Made by a program: the position numbers and the translations under genes
NCBI GenBank assembly: GCA_020627605.1
Contig: JAHDGO010000015.1
Span: 1 to 15,840, forward strand
Length of the DNA stretch: 15,840 nt
DNA from: Yoonia sp.
GTDB lineage: Bacteria > Pseudomonadota > Alphaproteobacteria > Rhodobacterales > Rhodobacteraceae
Direction: 5' to 3'
In this document: positions 14,705 through 15,840 of the stretch, in pieces
Layout of the letters: each line of letters starts with the position of its first letter
How positions within the stretch are numbered: the stretch's first letter is position 1
The notes under the pieces: generated by a model
The model's input: the letters and a program-made list of their open reading frames with translations, nothing else
What the model was told of the DNA's origin: nothing
The model's database searches: none

Positions 14705-14733
14705 ATTCTAGCGGCCACGCCGCCCTTGGTCAA
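14705..14733 (-). promoter_or_regulatory. Sigma70-type promoter reading towards the mini-ORFs and the small basic ORF
   Basis: On the minus strand TTGACC (14733-14728) and TAGAAT (14710-14705) are separated by exactly 17 bp, each matching consensus at five of six positions. Transcription should start near 14698. The spacer contains a perfect dyad GCGGC-CAC-GCCGC (14711-14723), a possible operator. Confidence 0.65.
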
Positions 14734-14761
14734 ATCCGCCCGGCTGTGACCGACAACAGGC

Positions 14762-14774
14762 GGGGTGACACCCC
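14762..14774. promoter_or_regulatory. Dyad over the ppaC -35 box
   Basis: GGGGTG-A-CACCCC is a perfect 6-bp inverted repeat with one central base and it covers the predicted -35 hexamer of ppaC. A protein bound here would block that promoter and sits about 30 bp from the divergent promoter. No regulator is identified. Confidence 0.4.
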
Positions 14775-14793
14775 CCGCGCACGGCCCTATATA
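14765..14793 (+). promoter_or_regulatory. ppaC promoter
   Basis: GTGACA (14765-14770, five of six matches) and TATATA (14788-14793, four of six) are separated by 17 bp. Transcription would start near 14800, leaving a leader of about 27 nt before the ppaC start. The promoter is back to back with the minus-strand promoter at 14705-14733. Confidence 0.55.
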
Positions 14794-14826
14794 CCCAACA
14801 AATCCTGACACAGCGAAGGCGACCTC

Positions 14827-15744
14827 ATGACAACCCTGATCTTTGGCCATAAATCCCCCGACACCGACAGCACCGGATCGCCCCTGATCTGGGAGTGGTT
14901 CCTGAATGAAACCGGCATCGACGCCAAGGCCGCCCTGCTTGGCACGCCAAATACAGAGGCCACATTTGTCGCCAAGGAATGGGGGGTCGATCTGCCAGAG
15001 GTGATCGACGACGTGAAAGACGACCAGTCCTGCGTGATCGTGGACACCAACAACCCCGCGGAGCTGCCCGCCAATATCAACAACGCCGATGTGCTGGCGA
15101 TCATTGACCACCACAAACTGGCCGGCGGTCTGGAAACCAAAAACCCCATCAACATCACCATCCGCCCGCTGGCCTGCACGGCCACGATCATGCATCAGAT
15201 GATGGGGGCCACCGCCAAGAAAATGCCGAAAAGCATCAAGGGGCTGATGCTGTCCTGCATCCTGTCGGACACGCTCGCCTTCCGTTCACCCACCACCACG
15301 GCGATGGACAAGGACCTTGCCGAAAAGCTCGCCAAGGAACTGAAGGTCAATATCGAAGAATACGCAGGCGAGATGTTCGCCGCGAAATCCGATGTCTCTG
15401 CCTTCTCAGAAGCAGAGCTCTTGCGCATGGACAGCAAGGAATACGCCGTTGGCGGCAAGAAATTCCGCGTCTCGGTGCTGGAAACGACCTCGCCCAAGGC
15501 TGTGCTTGACCGCAAGGATGCGCTGGTCAAGGCGATGCCTGACGTGGCCAAAGAGGACGGCGTCGATCAGGTGCTGCTGTTTGTCGTGGATATCCTGAAC
15601 GAGGAAGCGACGCTGCTGGTCCCCAACGATCTGACCAAAACGGTCGCGGAAAAGTCATTCGATGCCAAGGTCGATGGTGACACCGTGGTCCTGCCCGGCA
15701 TCATGAGCCGGAAAAAGCAGATCATCCCGGCCCTCAGGGTCTGA
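14827..15744 (+). CDS. ppaC: Manganese-dependent inorganic pyrophosphatase, family II
   Basis: This encodes 305 residues, the full length of a family II pyrophosphatase (DHH superfamily) without a regulatory CBS/DRTGG insertion. It hydrolyses pyrophosphate to phosphate in the cytoplasm, driving biosynthetic reactions. All hallmarks are visible. H8, D12 and D14 are in GHKSPDTD, D73 is in IVDTN, and D94-H95-H96 is the DHH motif. D148 is in ILSDTL, and the C-terminal substrate-binding SRKKQ is at 294-298. GAAGG lies 7 nt before the ATG. A promoter with an overlapping dyad lies upstream. The protein is richer in Lys than its neighbours, a mild compositional difference that may reflect high expression or the family's origin in Firmicutes-like lineages. 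Most proteobacteria use the unrelated family I enzyme; family II is known in some Rhodobacteraceae. Confidence 0.95.
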   Translation: MTTLIFGHKSPDTDSTGSPLIWEWFLNETGIDAKAALLGTPNTEATFVAKEWGVDLPEVIDDVKDDQSCVIVDTNNPAELPANINNADVLAIIDHHKLAGGLETKNPINITIRPLACTATIMHQMMGATAKKMPKSIKGLMLSCILSDTLAFRSPTTTAMDKDLAEKLAKELKVNIEEYAGEMFAAKSDVSAFSEAELLRMDSKEYAVGGKKFRVSVLETTSPKAVLDRKDALVKAMPDVAKEDGVDQVLLFVVDILNEEATLLVPNDLTKTVAEKSFDAKVDGDTVVLPGIMSRKKQIIPALRV

Positions 15745-15757
15745 CCGCTGCTCGGTC

Positions 15758-15772
15758 CCGGACCTTATCCGG
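15758..15772 (+). terminator. Weak hairpin after ppaC
   Basis: CCGGA-CCTTA-TCCGG is a perfect 5-bp stem with a 5-nt loop, 14 nt after the ppaC stop. An overlapping alternative is GGTCC-C-GGACC (15754-15764). No T-run follows, so it is at best a weak terminator or 3'-end stabiliser. Confidence 0.3.
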
Positions 15773-15792
15773 TACTTGCTGCTGACTGACGC

Positions 15793-15806
15793 GCTGTACG
15801 TACAGC
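15793..15806. promoter_or_regulatory. 14-bp perfect palindrome downstream of ppaC
   Basis: GCTGTACGTACAGC is fully self-complementary, with no loop, and so looks more like a protein-binding site than an RNA hairpin. It lies in the last 100 nt of the window, probably upstream of a gene beyond the right edge. No binding protein can be assigned. Confidence 0.35.
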
Positions 15807-15840
15807 ATCTGAACTTAAGACATACATCGCCAAAGGCTCC

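Noticed and set aside
14659..15195. Minus-strand 178-codon ORF antisense to ppaC and ending with MDKMV
   Set aside because: Its body is the complement of conserved ppaC codons. Only its last five codons have their own ribosome site, so they are treated as a separate mini-ORF.
15793..15806. Palindrome as a lux box for a quorum-sensing regulator
   Set aside because: It is 14 bp with CTGT/ACAG arms, shorter than the usual 18-20 bp lux-type box, and no luxR/luxI gene is visible.

Overview
This window looks like chromosomal DNA of an alphaproteobacterium, most likely a Rhodobacteraceae/roseobacter-type organism. The evidence is the high GC content, gene content typical of that family (a tamA-tamB pair, a DUF2161 nuclease-fold protein, a DUF3726-like protein, a family II pyrophosphatase) and very tight packing with overlapping starts and stops. 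No rRNA, tRNA, insertion sequence, CRISPR array or phage gene was seen. The species assignment is inference.

Layout. (1) Positions 1-3329 hold three polyprenyl-linked glycosylation genes: a GtrA-like flippase fragment running off the left edge, a large GT-C-type membrane glycosyltransferase (both minus strand), and a divergently transcribed GT2 polyprenyl-phosphate glycosyltransferase. Together they resemble the three-part GtrA/GtrB/GtrC system. (2) An M20 deacetylase/desuccinylase-type metallohydrolase (3351-4628) follows the GT2 gene. (3) A coupled minus-strand pair of uncharacterised genes (4625-6792) meets it tail to tail, the two stop codons sharing one CTAG. (4) Divergently from that pair, tamA and tamB (6945-12967) encode the translocation and assembly module, an outer-membrane Omp85 barrel plus a periplasm-spanning beta-rich partner. 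A GNAT-like gene starts 2 nt after tamB. (5) A minus-strand DUF2161 gene overlaps the end of that gene by 16 bp.

(6) Upstream of the DUF2161 gene is the least ordinary part, 14358-14826. A strong sigma70-type promoter on the minus strand leads into two tandem five-codon mini-ORFs. Each has a strong Shine-Dalgarno sequence and both share the same 12-nt start context. Small hairpins and a 57-codon Arg/Pro-rich ORF follow. (7) Divergent from this leader, ppaC (manganese-dependent inorganic pyrophosphatase) has its own recognisable promoter with a perfect dyad over the -35 box.

Most of the window is housekeeping and envelope biogenesis. The candidates for something undescribed are the tandem mini-ORF leader and the uncharacterised gene pair at 4625-6792.
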